Shown here: positions 54,173-63,595 of the stretch, in pieces
How the letters are laid out: each line of letters begins with the position of its first letter
Position numbering within the stretch: the stretch's first letter is position 1
Assembly: GCF_017874625.1 (NCBI RefSeq)
Contig: NZ_JAGIKZ010000001.1
Coordinates: forward strand, 1 to 64,000
Direction of reading: 5' to 3'
Source: Cytobacillus eiseniae
GTDB lineage: Bacteria; Bacillota; Bacilli; Bacillales; Cytobacillaceae
DNA: 64,000 nt
Position numbers and translations under genes: made by a program
Notes under the pieces: model-generated
What the model was told of the DNA's origin: nothing
Seen by the model: only the letters and a program-made list of their open reading frames with translations
Databases searched by the model: none

Positions 54173-54281
54173 TAATTATTTGGATAGATAATAACTTTTA
54201 TCGTTTCGATAACATCATAATATAGACTAGTCTTGCTATAAGATATTTAGTAAATCATAAATAGGAAGACAATTTATCACC

Positions 54282-54330
54282 AAACCGTAATTGATTAAGT
54301 TTAACACTTACATCAATTGCGGTTTTTTAT
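54282..54330 (+). terminator. Terminator of the MFS gene
   Basis: AAACCGTAATTGAT pairs with ATCAATTGCGGTTT, followed by TTTTATT. Confidence 0.85.
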
Positions 54331-54438
54331 TAATATTCAGTTTAAGTATAAGAAATAAGGATTGAACAAATAAATTAGAAAATTAATTAGTGGAGTTGGA
54401 TATATGTGGTAAAATTTTAATAGGGGAGGGGAGAATCT

Positions 54439-54873
54439 ATGTATGGGATAGAAGGAATTATTTGGCTGAAAATTATTCTTATGATCGTTATTATACTTTT
54501 TTTCTTGGTTTTATTTAATACAGTCATGAGGAAATGGCTAAAAGTAGAGAAAAAGAAACTTTTTTCACATAACTATGTGAATGAGAAACACAAAAAATTC
54601 GAATGGATAATAAGGATTTCTATAGTAGTCATGCTATTTGGATTTTTTGCTTACAGCATGAGCGATCCAGTAGGTGATGGACATTTGTATTTGAAATTTG
54701 TGTCAATTATTATGTTTATTTTTATCATTGCGATTGAAACTTTAAGAGCATTTATGGAATGGAAATATGCAGCAAATAAAAAAGCATATATTTTAACGAT
54801 TAGCCAATTAGTTTTTGTCTGTATTTTACTACTATCAATAATTACGAATAACTATTTCGGCTTGTTAGATTAA
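54439..54873 (+). CDS. DUF4181 membrane protein
   Basis: A 144-residue protein with four hydrophobic helices. The motif MRKWLKVEKKKLFSHNYVN, then NEKHKKFEWIIRISIV, is the DUF4181 signature. Function unknown; these proteins are frequent in Bacillaceae near other small membrane genes. GGGGAGGGGAGA precedes the ATG. Confidence 0.82.
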   Translation: MYGIEGIIWLKIILMIVIILFFLVLFNTVMRKWLKVEKKKLFSHNYVNEKHKKFEWIIRISIVVMLFGFFAYSMSDPVGDGHLYLKFVSIIMFIFIIAIETLRAFMEWKYAANKKAYILTISQLVFVCILLLSIITNNYFGLLD

Positions 54874-54947
54874 AGTATCTATTGTTTGATGCCAATTTAC
54901 ATACGAATTTAAATTCGGGAAATTAGAAAAAGGAGAGAAAGGTCAGA

Positions 54948-55391
54948 ATGGATAAGCACATAACGACAAAGTTTAAAATACTAAAAGCAGTAAATGAGGT
55001 ATTTGAAGCGATAGTAGATCCAGCGAAAATAGGAAACTATTGGTTTTCTTCAAGTTCTGAAAGATGGGAAAAAGGTAAGACTATAACATTAAAATATGAT
55101 GAATATGAAGCAGAGGGAAATATCGAAATATTAGAAATGGATACCAATAGTAAAATTGTTTTTTCATGGGGTGCTGAGAATGATGAAGTAACGCTTGTCA
55201 CAATTACCTTATCAGAGTTGGATAATGAAAGTACAATTATAGAAATTACCGAATCTGGATTTAAAGAGGAAGATCCTACTATCGTAGCTAAAATGGTCGG
55301 GCAAAAAGGCGGCTGGGTATATATGCTATCTTGCCTAAAAAGTTATTTAGAAAATGGGATTAATGATTTAAGGGCATCGTTGATCCACTAA
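54948..55391 (+). CDS. SRPBCC/AHSA1-domain protein
   Basis: A 147-residue START-like (AHSA1) protein: TTKFKILKAVNEVFEAIVDP, SKIVFSWGAEND and the C-terminal helix GWVYMLSCLKSYLENG. The fold binds a hydrophobic ligand or acts as a cochaperone-like module. No regulator gene adjoins, unlike the second SRPBCC gene at 58303. GGAGAGAAAGG precedes the ATG. Confidence 0.85.
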   Translation: MDKHITTKFKILKAVNEVFEAIVDPAKIGNYWFSSSSERWEKGKTITLKYDEYEAEGNIEILEMDTNSKIVFSWGAENDEVTLVTITLSELDNESTIIEITESGFKEEDPTIVAKMVGQKGGWVYMLSCLKSYLENGINDLRASLIH

Positions 55392-55406
55392 ATAGTAAGC
55401 CAAAAA

Positions 55407-55455
55407 TGGTGTTCGATCAATGAATGACAGCTAGAATTGGAACACCTTTTCTTGT
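55407..55455. terminator. Two-way terminator
   Basis: GGTGTTC pairs with GAACACC with a wide loop; TTTTC on the right and AAAAA on the left. It separates the convergent SRPBCC and MBL-fold genes. Confidence 0.65.
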
Positions 55456-55465
55456 TCTAACCAAT

Positions 55466-56272
55466 TTATTTCTGGATAATCGAATTTATTATGTGCAGTG
55501 ATTCCCATTCTCCTGAAGAAAGATAAGTGATGGGATACTTTTTTGGAAAAAGGATTTTGCTAATCTGATTTGGCGACAGGCCATCTTCATTTAATTTAAT
55601 CACTTTTCCTTGTAGATCTAATAAATAATCTAGTTTTTTTTGTAATGCGGAGCGTCCATCCTCTAAATAACCGGCATGGCTGCAAAACACTTCCTCAAAA
55701 TCATAGGTTAATACTTTCTTTAAGGAATCAATAATTGTTGGGATGCTTTCCTCACGCAAAATGACTTTAGTCTTTTCCTGGCAATACAAATCACCAGTGA
55801 ATAGTTGACCTGTTTCACGATTTAAAAACGCTAAATGATCAATCGCGTGACCAGGTGTTTCAATCACATCCCATATTGAATTTCTGGATGAAAAAGTTCT
55901 ACCAATTGCCACTGCATGAAAAGGTTTTCGCTTCCCCCAAAATAATTTTCGGTATAGAGGATAATCTGGTTTCTGTTTACAATAATCTAGCATCTTATCA
56001 CTCATATAAATAGGTAACTTCAATTCATTCTGTAAAATGGCAGCTGTTCCAGTATGATCCTCATGAAAATGTGTAATCGCTACTTGATTGATATTCTGTT
56101 GTTTAAAAAATGGCGTAAATTGTTGCTCTAATGATTTTGCTCCTGTATCAATTAAAACCCCATCCGCAACAAAGCAATGAACATTTAATTGTACGCTTTG
56201 AAATGAAACTGTACCGTTTCCGATTTGAACCCCATTCTTCGTTTGTTGTGTGAATCTCCTCTTTAATAACAT
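55466..56272 (-). CDS. MBL-fold metallo-hydrolase
   Basis: A 268-residue metallo-beta-lactamase-fold protein. The motif THFHEDHTG supplies the main zinc ligands; LIDTGAK, the Asp in FTGDLYC, the His in ETPGHAIDH and SHAG complete the set. A winged-helix-like C-terminus follows. Substrate unknown; relatives include glyoxalase II- and lactonase-like enzymes. The start lies just after GGGGGATATT. Single gene. Confidence 0.87.
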   Translation of the reverse strand: MLLKRRFTQQTKNGVQIGNGTVSFQSVQLNVHCFVADGVLIDTGAKSLEQQFTPFFKQQNINQVAITHFHEDHTGTAAILQNELKLPIYMSDKMLDYCKQKPDYPLYRKLFWGKRKPFHAVAIGRTFSSRNSIWDVIETPGHAIDHLAFLNRETGQLFTGDLYCQEKTKVILREESIPTIIDSLKKVLTYDFEEVFCSHAGYLEDGRSALQKKLDYLLDLQGKVIKLNEDGLSPNQISKILFPKKYPITYLSSGEWESLHIINSIIQK

Positions 56273-56530
56273 AATATCCCCCTCCGCATACAGCCGTTTG
56301 TTAAATTTTATCGCAAAATGAATGGTAATTCATTACTAATTACTTAAAATAAATAGAGGATTAAAAATGATTGGATAAATTGATAAAAGACATGAATCAA
56401 TAAGTTCCTTCAATAAAGAAAATCCAATATAATTAGATAAAATTGGTAAAGCAGGGAAACAAAATTAAATGCCGAAATTAGATATATATCTTTTACTCAA
56501 ATGAACAAATATTTAATGGAGGTTTTATAC

Positions 56531-56977
56531 ATGATCACACCGAAGCATATTGTTTCAGCAGCGGCGATTGTTTTGAATAATCAAGGGGAAATCTTATTAA
56601 TAAAGGGGCCACGAAGAGGGTGGGAAATGCCTGGAGGACAAGTGGAAGAAGGAGAATCACTAAAGGAAGCTGCAATTAGGGAGACAAAAGAAGAATCGGG
56701 CATAGAGATTGAAGTGACAAAATTTTGTGGTATATTCCAAAACATTGATCGTTCAATCTGTAATACGTTGTTTTTGGGGAAATCCATTGGTGGAGAGCCG
56801 ACGACGAGCGCTGAAAGTTTAGAGGTTGGCTTTTTTCCGATTAAACAAGCGTTAGAAATGGTAACTTGGAAAAATTTTAGACAAAGAATTGAATACTGTT
56901 TGAATGAGCGTATTCAACCATTTTATGTAGGTTTTTCAGATTGTGAAAATGAAGAGATTGTTAGTGAATGGTTATAA
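56531..56977 (+). CDS. NUDIX hydrolase
   Basis: A 148-residue NUDIX enzyme. The Nudix box is complete: GGQVEEGESLKEAAIRETKE then ESGI, with the catalytic REtxEE glutamates. It hydrolyses a nucleoside diphosphate linked to some other group; the substrate cannot be read. The start at 56531 follows TGGAGG by 8 nt; the frame from 56501 is not supported. The 258 bp upstream hold no gene. Confidence 0.9.
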   Translation: MITPKHIVSAAAIVLNNQGEILLIKGPRRGWEMPGGQVEEGESLKEAAIRETKEESGIEIEVTKFCGIFQNIDRSICNTLFLGKSIGGEPTTSAESLEVGFFPIKQALEMVTWKNFRQRIEYCLNERIQPFYVGFSDCENEEIVSEWL

Positions 56978-57034
56978 AAAAGAACTCGAAACAGTCAATA
57001 TATTAATTGAACTATCAAAATCAGAGGTGTAAAG

Positions 57035-57427
57035 ATGAATGTTTCTGGGATTATAATCGTGCTAATCGTTTTTAGCGGACTTTTCACATATTGTATAGTC
57101 CCTTTTCAAAGCGCTACTAACTTAATCGATCAGTCTAAAAGGCAATTAACATTTGGAATGGTTTTCAAAGAAGTTTTCCTTCGTATGATTTTTCATAAGA
57201 AAGCTGTAATTGCCTTTATCCTCGTAGTATTTACGCTATATATCACTTGGTTAGGTTATGATGCTGCTGAAGACCACATTAATTCCCATAGTGGGTATCC
57301 TCCGATTAGTGTGAATATGAATGCTTACTTTATGATGTTTACTGTTCTTTTGTATTCGATCATTCTAACTCTTCTTCTAGTTTTAATAAAGACTTTTAGA
57401 GTATTTAAGAACGTTAAAGCTAAATAG
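57035..57427 (+). CDS. Hypothetical membrane protein
   Basis: A 130-residue protein with three hydrophobic segments (about residues 4-25, 58-75 and 97-120) and a central loop with DAAEDHINSHSGYPP. No family recognised. AGAGGTGTAAAG precedes the ATG. Its 3' end lies 36 bp from that of the next, convergent gene. Confidence 0.55.
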   Translation: MNVSGIIIVLIVFSGLFTYCIVPFQSATNLIDQSKRQLTFGMVFKEVFLRMIFHKKAVIAFILVVFTLYITWLGYDAAEDHINSHSGYPPISVNMNAYFMMFTVLLYSIILTLLLVLIKTFRVFKNVKAK

Positions 57428-57462
57428 ATAATTATTTACTCTTCGGTCTAAATCGAATTAAA

Positions 57463-57930
57463 TTATATATTGTTTGGTTTGTATATTTTCTCAAAAGTTT
57501 TATGAAAGACGTAATTTAATAAGGAGTCACAAAAGACTAACAGAAAAAAATAATGGGATTTTACTTTTATTTTAAATAAATTAATTTTTTTGAAAAAGGA
57601 TATGACTGGAAACGCATAGATGAAATCTGCGACCACATTGATTAGTGCATATGAGAGAAACTTTCCTTTTGATAAATAAAAGGACCAAATATTCAACACA
57701 AGATACGGACCAAAAACAAGTAGTAATGCCATATGCATCATTTCTTTTTGCTTTCCTTTTACACTCCATAGTTTATATGTAGTAAAGAAAAAAATTTCAC
57801 CTAAAAGTGTCATGGAGGAAAATAAAGTAACTGGTAAGTATTTGATGAATACTTGTTTTTTATTTGGTAGTAAAAAAACAGAAAGCCACGACAGTATAAA
57901 CATGGATAATTTAATACCAAGTTGTATCAT
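57463..57930 (-). CDS. CBO0543-like hypothetical membrane protein
   Basis: A 155-residue polytopic protein with five hydrophobic helices. The pattern (KYLPVTLFSSMTLLGEIFFF; a Y-x-L-W-SVKG turn; FGPYLVLNIWSF) suggests a divergent relative of the CBO0543-type protein at 38033. Function unknown. An ATG start is present without a strong ribosome site. Confidence 0.5.
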   Translation of the reverse strand: MIQLGIKLSMFILSWLSVFLLPNKKQVFIKYLPVTLFSSMTLLGEIFFFTTYKLWSVKGKQKEMMHMALLLVFGPYLVLNIWSFYLSKGKFLSYALINVVADFIYAFPVISFFKKINLFKIKVKSHYFFLLVFCDSLLNYVFHKTFEKIYKPNNI

Positions 57931-58214
57931 TTTTTATCAATCTTTTGTTTTATAATTCGTATGAAAATGTCTTATTAGTAGATGAATGAATGAATGAACA
58001 GATTTATTATTCCCTCTAGTGAAAAAAATACTAAATAAAGATATAGGGAATTTTTGTTATTAAATTGCCAAATAATTATTGCAATTTCAATAGGTACTCT
58101 TCTTAAGAATCCAAATTTCTCTCATTACACTCATAAAAAGAGTAAAATAGATTATTTACGGGGCTGTAACTCAGCTTTGTTTTTGTGTCATTTAGGGTAT
58201 GATAGTTAAATGTT
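57931..58214. other. Intergenic region, no gene seen
   Basis: AT-rich. A run of four GAAT units (about 57983-57999) and no ORF with a ribosome site. Confidence 0.5.
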
Positions 58215-58223
58215 GAGTAAAGT

Positions 58224-58278
58224 TTGACTTGAAACCAAAAGGTGTTATATTATAAATGTGAAACTAAATGGTGTTACA
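58224..58278 (+). promoter_or_regulatory. Promoter with repeated operator-like motif
   Basis: TTGACT (58224-58229), 18-bp spacer, TATTAT (58248-58253). GAAACCAAAAGGTGTTATA (58231-58249) and GAAACTAAATGGTGTTACA (58260-58278) are direct repeats 29 bp apart, one in the spacer and one over the start. They are a likely operator for the ArsR-type repressor of this operon. Confidence 0.65.
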
Positions 58279-58302
58279 ATTTCCACGACGAGGAGCGTCA
58301 TT

Positions 58303-58728
58303 ATGACAAATCAAAACAAAGTAAAAGATATCGAACAAAAGGTGATTATTGAAGCACCTATTCAAAAAGTGTGGGAGAAAGTTGCAAATGCGGAAGGAAT
58401 TGCTTCATGGTTCATGCAAAATGATTTTCAGCCAGAAGTAGGTCATGAGTTTCATGTTCAGTCACCTTTTGGGCCCTCTCCATGCAAAGTATTAGAACTT
58501 GATGAACCACATCGACTTACTTTTTCATGGGACACAGATGGATGGATTGTGTCATTTATTTTGAAAGATCTAGGTAATCAAACAGAGTTTACTCTTATCC
58601 ACGGCGGCTGGAAAGAAGATGATGTAGTCGTGCCAAAAGCGGGTGAACAAGCATCAGTTATTCGTGATCGTATGAATCAAGGCTGGGCAGGAATTGTGCT
58701 GAAGCTTCAAAAGGTTGTTGAGAACTAA
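58303..58728 (+). CDS. SRPBCC/AHSA1-domain protein paired with an ArsR regulator
   Basis: A 141-residue AHSA1-type protein: KVIIEAPIQKVWEKVANAEG, then WFMQNDFQPEVGHEFHVQSP and LTFSWDTDGW. Start at 58303, 8 nt after GAGGAG; the frame from 58258 overlaps the operator repeats. Its stop codon is directly followed by the ArsR-type gene, so the two are co-translated. Such SRPBCC-ArsR pairs are common in Bacillus; the ligand is unknown. Confidence 0.87.
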   Translation: MTNQNKVKDIEQKVIIEAPIQKVWEKVANAEGIASWFMQNDFQPEVGHEFHVQSPFGPSPCKVLELDEPHRLTFSWDTDGWIVSFILKDLGNQTEFTLIHGGWKEDDVVVPKAGEQASVIRDRMNQGWAGIVLKLQKVVEN

Positions 58729-59061
58729 GTGTCTCAAGCAGCACAGAAGCATGATGTCTTTCAAGCGATAGCAGATCCCACTCGCAGAGAGGTACTGCGA
58801 TTACTTTCAGAAAATGAAATGCCCATTTCAAAAATTTCTACACATTTTCCTATGAGTAGGACAGCTATAGTTAAGCATCTTCATGTTTTAACGGAAGCAA
58901 AGCTAGTGAGCGGTCGAAAGGAAGGCAGAGAGAAGATTTATCACCTGCTGCCTGAGCCTTTGGAAGAAGTGCAACAATGGCTTTCGTATTATGAGAAATT
59001 TTGGAGCAATAAATTATCTATACTTAAATATGTTGTAGAAAATGAAGAGGAAGATAAATAA
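58729..59061 (+). CDS. ArsR-family transcriptional regulator (SdpR-like)
   Basis: A 110-residue winged-helix repressor. VFQAIADPTRREVLRLLSE, then SKISTHFPMSRTAIVKHLHVL and GRKEGREKIYHLLPEPLEEV, are the hallmarks of the SdpR-like branch, which lacks the metal cysteines of true ArsR. The GTG start follows the SRPBCC stop without a gap. It probably represses its own operon through the repeats at 58231 and 58260. Confidence 0.9.
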   Translation: MSQAAQKHDVFQAIADPTRREVLRLLSENEMPISKISTHFPMSRTAIVKHLHVLTEAKLVSGRKEGREKIYHLLPEPLEEVQQWLSYYEKFWSNKLSILKYVVENEEEDK

Positions 59062-59097
59062 GAGGTTTCACGTACTATTTTAATAATTATAGAAGAA

Positions 59098-59130
59098 TGG
59101 CCGACACGATGATTGTCGGTCTTTTTGTAT
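59098..59130 (+). terminator. Terminator of the SRPBCC-ArsR operon
   Basis: GCCGACA pairs with TGTCGGT around CGATGAT and runs into five T. Confidence 0.8.
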
Positions 59131-59210
59131 TCATTTCTTTAAAAGCGTTATCTGTATATATTTTTGATGCGAGACAATACTATCAAAAAAATAGGCAAGG
59201 AGAGGTTATT

Positions 59211-60239
59211 TTGCAAACCATTAAGCCGATTAAATTAGGTTCTAATAAAACAAGCTCTAATGAAAAACTAGGATCAGCAGAAATGGGCAAACTTTGGGCA
59301 ACTTATATGGGGAATAGTATGTCGAAATGTATTTTAGAATATTTTCTTCAGCATGTTGAGGATAATGATATTAAAACATTATTACAAAACGCATTAAAAT
59401 TATGCGAGGAATTTATGAAAACAACGAAAGAAATATTTGAAAAGGATGGTTTTCCTATCCCAGAAGGGTTTGGTAAAGACGATGTCAATCTTGGTGCTCC
59501 AAGATTATTTCAAGATGAATACTACGTTCATTACTTAAAATATACGGCAAAAGCTGGTTTGAGTATTTATAACGTGGCCATTCCACTTGTATTTAGAAAA
59601 GACGTGAAAGAGTTTTTTATTCAATGTATGCACTCTACGATTTCCTTAATGGAGCAAGTTAAGGAAATATTAATAATTAAAGGATATATTATTAAGCCAC
59701 CAATCATTCCGATACCTGAGAAGGTTGAATTTGTTCATAAGGATTTTTTAAATGGTTTTATTGGTCATGTACGGCCATTACATGCATTAGAAATTGCCCA
59801 TTTTTACGATAATATTGAAAATAATGTAACGAGCAAAGCACTTATTACGGCATTTGCGCAAATTGTAAAGGATGAGAAAATCCGTGAATTGTTTGAAAAG
59901 GGGAGAGAGGGGACAGCAAAAAATCTAGATCGATATATGAAAATGTTAACGAACGAAAGCTTGCCTACACCTAGTTACCTAGATCATTTAATAACGGAAT
60001 CAACCTTTTCGCCATTTTCTGATAAACTCATGCTTTTTCATAAAATGGATATGTTTACAATGAAAATTAGAGCATTCGGTAATTCATTAGCAGTAAATGG
60101 AAGACATGATATTGGGCTGCTTTACACAAATTCGTTAATGAAAGTGGCTGTTTTTGTTGAAAGCGCAGCAAAAATCATGATTGAAAAGGGTTGGATGGAA
60201 CAACCCCCTAGAGCAATAGATAGAAAAAATAATAACTGA
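59211..60239 (+). CDS. Tandem DUF3231 protein
   Basis: A 342-residue protein with two DUF3231 units (about residues 15-175 and 185-335), each a ferritin-like helical bundle: LGSAEMGKLWATYMGNSMSK opens the first, and FIGHVRPLHALEIAHFYDN lies in the second. Such proteins are common in spore-formers; function unknown. The TTG start at 59211 has AAGGAGAGG 5 nt upstream. The longer frame to 59097 would begin inside the terminator and is rejected. Confidence 0.85.
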   Translation: MQTIKPIKLGSNKTSSNEKLGSAEMGKLWATYMGNSMSKCILEYFLQHVEDNDIKTLLQNALKLCEEFMKTTKEIFEKDGFPIPEGFGKDDVNLGAPRLFQDEYYVHYLKYTAKAGLSIYNVAIPLVFRKDVKEFFIQCMHSTISLMEQVKEILIIKGYIIKPPIIPIPEKVEFVHKDFLNGFIGHVRPLHALEIAHFYDNIENNVTSKALITAFAQIVKDEKIRELFEKGREGTAKNLDRYMKMLTNESLPTPSYLDHLITESTFSPFSDKLMLFHKMDMFTMKIRAFGNSLAVNGRHDIGLLYTNSLMKVAVFVESAAKIMIEKGWMEQPPRAIDRKNNN

Positions 60240-60344
60240 ATGGATATAGTTAATATGGGAATGTAGGAAAAAAGAGTTGTACAAGATTATTTGATGGACT
60301 ATTGAGGGAAATTAATAGAAAATAAATAAAAAGGGGGAGGCTAA

Positions 60345-63300
60345 TTGAATCTTAAAATCAATCGAAAAATGATTAAAGAGCGATGTGGGATCGTCTCCTT
60401 CAAAAGAGGGGACGCTTTTTATCGTGCGAATAAAGTGAGTTTTGACTATTATGATCATAATGGTTATATCGCTATTGTTACTGGAACGGAAGATTTTCAA
60501 GTAACGATTAAAGAGAGGGAAAATGGGAACATTCATGCAGAATGCAGCTGCCCGAAGCTTGCTTCCTTTCAAAAAGATTGTCAACATATTGCAGCTGTAT
60601 TAATCGCAATATTGGAACAAGAAAGCGGCAAAGATAACGCTTCAATAGTAGAAGTAAATCCATTAGAATTAGGACTTCCTCAAGGAATTACAGAGGAAAT
60701 GATGCTTCTTTTTAATGAGAAACCTGTTCGTACAAGTGGTACCCAGCAGCATTTTGAAAATAGACAAGTCCTTGCTGCAACCTATCTTTGTACACCTGTT
60801 CCTATTGAGAAAGACAATTTAATCATGGGAATCGAAATATCTATCGGTTCAAACAAGGTAGAGAACATCCGTGATTTTTTAGCAAATGTGAAACAGGGCA
60901 GATCGAGCTTTCTTTCAAAAACATTCACTTACAATCCAGAATTACATTGTTTTCAAAGAGAGACAGATGAGGTTATTCGACAACTTATAGAGGTTGTACA
61001 TGATGAAAATATGTATAGGAAGAGTTTATCTGATAAAGTACATGTAACTATTAGTGATCAACAATTATTGATTCCGCCAACTTCATGGGAGAAGTTGCAG
61101 AAGCTCCTAATACAAGCGCCTTTAGTCAAGCTATCATATGGAGGAAATAAGTATGAAGGCCTTCAATTATCTGACAAAAGACTACCAATCTATTTTCTCT
61201 TCGAGGGAACTGAGGATAAAGGTTATAGCTTAAAGATTAAGGGCATGAATCAATTGATTGTCCTTAAATCCTATCGTTCTGTTTTATATAGAGGGACAAT
61301 TACAGAGTTGAAAAGTGATGACTGTAATCGCCTATTTGAATTGAATCAAATGCTTGAGGCTTCGGGGATTAATCATATACCAATTCAAAGAACTCAAGTT
61401 GATTTCTTTATGGAAAAAGTAGTACCAGGGTTAAAAAGACTAGGAAATGTGCAAATAAATGAATCGATTACAAAGCAATATTTAAAAACACCGTTAATCG
61501 CCAAACTGTACTTGGATCGTGTGAAAAATCGCTTACTTGCTGGACTAGAATTTCATTATGAACATATAATCGTCGATCCGCTTGATGATCGAGAAATACA
61601 AACTACCGCTCTATTTATTAGAGATCATACAAAAGAAGCGGCAATCTTGAAGTTGATGGAGGATAGTTCTTTTGCGAAAACAGAAGGTGGATATTTTTTA
61701 CATAATGAGGAATTAGAGTATGAATTTTTAACCCATATGCTCCCTCAATTACAAAATCTCGTCCAAATTTTTGCAACAACGGCAGTAAGAAATCGAATTT
61801 TTAGAGAGAATACACCTCCGCGAATTCATGTCAAAATGAAAAAAGATCGGACAAACTGGCTAGAATTTAAATTTGAAATGGATGGTGTCTCTGAAAAGGA
61901 AATACGGGAGCTCTTATTCGCTTTAGAAGAGAAGCGGAAATACTATCGCTTGAGAAATGGATCACTCCTTTCTTTAGAGACGCGTGAATTTCAGGAAATA
62001 CACCGTTTTCTAAATGCAGTTCCTATTCAAAATGAGGAGCTTGAAAATGAATGGAACGTTCCGATTGTGAGAGGATTACAGCTTTTTGACTCATTAGATA
62101 GCAAACTATTAACGATTGAGGATTCATTTAGAAATTTTCTTGAGTCACTACAAAATCCAGAACACTTAGATTTTGCTGTACCAGACTGTTTACAATCTAA
62201 ATTACGGGATTATCAGAAGAATGGGTTTAAATGGATGAAATTACTTTCTTCCTATGGATTTGGAGGCATTCTTGCAGATAGCATGGGACTTGGGAAAACA
62301 ATACAGAGCATCACCTTTATATTATCAGAGCTTCCAGTCATACGTGAAAAGAAGCAACCGGCTCTAATTGTTTGTCCATCCTCATTAACATATAACTGGT
62401 TAAATGAAATGATGAAATTTGTCCCGGATTTACAGGCGGTAGTCATTGATGGAACGAAAACAGAAAGAATTCAATTACAAAGAGATGTATTGGAAATGGA
62501 TGTCGTTATTACCTCTTATCCTCTCGTAAGACGAGACATTAAATGGGTTGAGAAACAAATTTTTCATACTGTCTTTTTTGATGAGGCTCAAGCATTTAAA
62601 AATCCAATTACACAGACAGCAAGAGCAGTAAAGCGGATAAAGGCAAATCATCGTTTTGCCTTAACAGGTACACCGATCGAAAATTCGATAGAGGATTTAT
62701 GGTCTATTTTTCATGTTGTTTTTCCGGAGCTTTTTCTAGGGTTGAAGGAATATAGTCATCTCACGAGAAAGACCATTGCAAGAAGAGCCAGTCCATTTTT
62801 GCTTCGTAGGAAAAAAGAGGATGTCCTATCAGAGCTTCCTGAAAAAATCGAGTCAATCGCATCTGCAGATCTTCTGCCTGAACAAAAGCAGTTATATGCC
62901 GCATACTTGGCAAAATTAAGACATGAAACATTAAAGCATTTGGACAAAGATACGTTGAGGAAAAATAAAATAAGAATTCTAGCTGGATTAACAAGATTAA
63001 GGCAGATTTGCTGTCACCCAGGATTGTTTGTTCATGGATATACGGGGAATTCGGCAAAATTAAATCAGCTCATCCAGATTATTGAGGAATCCAAGCTTTC
63101 AGGTAGAAGGGTGCTAATTTTTTCACAGTTTACGAAAATGCTTGCCTTAATTGGAAATGAATTGGCGAGAAGAGATTTGCCGTTTTTTTATCTCGACGGA
63201 CAAACTCCTTCAGAGGAACGAGTGAAAATCTGTGAACGCTTTAATGAAGGGGAACGCAATTTCTTCTTGATTTCATTAAAGGCTGGAGGAACAGGACTCA

Positions 63301-63560
63301 ATTTAACTGGTGCAGATACCGTAATCTTATATGACATTTGGTGGAACCCAGCAGTGGAGGAGCAAGCAGCAGACAGAGCTCACCGAATAGGTCAGACAAA
63401 TTCGGTTCAAGTGATAAAACTTGTTGCTCGAGGGACCATCGAAGAAAAAATGAATGAGCTGCAGGATAAAAAGAAAAATATAATAGATGAGGTTATTGAA
63501 TCAAAGCAGGGTTCTGCTTCTTTAACTGATGAGGATATTCGAGAAATCCTCAATATATAA
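60345..63560 (+). CDS. SWIM/SNF2-family helicase
   Basis: A 1071-residue SNF2 ATPase. A SWIM zinc finger near the N-terminus (CSCPKL...CQHIAAVL, about residues 65-85) and a long SNF2-associated middle (90-600) precede the two-lobed motor: motif I ADSMGLGKTIQS (about 645), motif II DEAQ, FALTGTPIENS, then LIFSQFTKML, SLKAGGTGLNLTGA and DRAHRIGQTNSVQV. It should translocate along DNA and remodel protein-DNA contacts. No methylase or nuclease gene adjoins, so a defence role is not supported. TTG start, with AAAGGGGGAGG upstream. Confidence 0.93.
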   Translation: MNLKINRKMIKERCGIVSFKRGDAFYRANKVSFDYYDHNGYIAIVTGTEDFQVTIKERENGNIHAECSCPKLASFQKDCQHIAAVLIAILEQESGKDNASIVEVNPLELGLPQGITEEMMLLFNEKPVRTSGTQQHFENRQVLAATYLCTPVPIEKDNLIMGIEISIGSNKVENIRDFLANVKQGRSSFLSKTFTYNPELHCFQRETDEVIRQLIEVVHDENMYRKSLSDKVHVTISDQQLLIPPTSWEKLQKLLIQAPLVKLSYGGNKYEGLQLSDKRLPIYFLFEGTEDKGYSLKIKGMNQLIVLKSYRSVLYRGTITELKSDDCNRLFELNQMLEASGINHIPIQRTQVDFFMEKVVPGLKRLGNVQINESITKQYLKTPLIAKLYLDRVKNRLLAGLEFHYEHIIVDPLDDREIQTTALFIRDHTKEAAILKLMEDSSFAKTEGGYFLHNEELEYEFLTHMLPQLQNLVQIFATTAVRNRIFRENTPPRIHVKMKKDRTNWLEFKFEMDGVSEKEIRELLFALEEKRKYYRLRNGSLLSLETREFQEIHRFLNAVPIQNEELENEWNVPIVRGLQLFDSLDSKLLTIEDSFRNFLESLQNPEHLDFAVPDCLQSKLRDYQKNGFKWMKLLSSYGFGGILADSMGLGKTIQSITFILSELPVIREKKQPALIVCPSSLTYNWLNEMMKFVPDLQAVVIDGTKTERIQLQRDVLEMDVVITSYPLVRRDIKWVEKQIFHTVFFDEAQAFKNPITQTARAVKRIKANHRFALTGTPIENSIEDLWSIFHVVFPELFLGLKEYSHLTRKTIARRASPFLLRRKKEDVLSELPEKIESIASADLLPEQKQLYAAYLAKLRHETLKHLDKDTLRKNKIRILAGLTRLRQICCHPGLFVHGYTGNSAKLNQLIQIIEESKLSGRRVLIFSQFTKMLALIGNELARRDLPFFYLDGQTPSEERVKICERFNEGERNFFLISLKAGGTGLNLTGADTVILYDIWWNPAVEEQAADRAHRIGQTNSVQVIKLVARGTIEEKMNELQDKKKNIIDEVIESKQGSASLTDEDIREILNI

Positions 63561-63595
63561 TCATTTCGTAATCATACTACTTTAAGGGTGATAAC

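Noticed and set aside
58184-58205. SigB promoter (GTTTTT...GGGTAT)
   Set aside because: The spacer is only 10 bp, too short for SigB, and no gene start fits.
60345-63560. Phage-defence system around the SNF2 helicase
   Set aside because: No methylase, nuclease or other defence gene adjoins; the neighbours are DUF3231 and nrnB.
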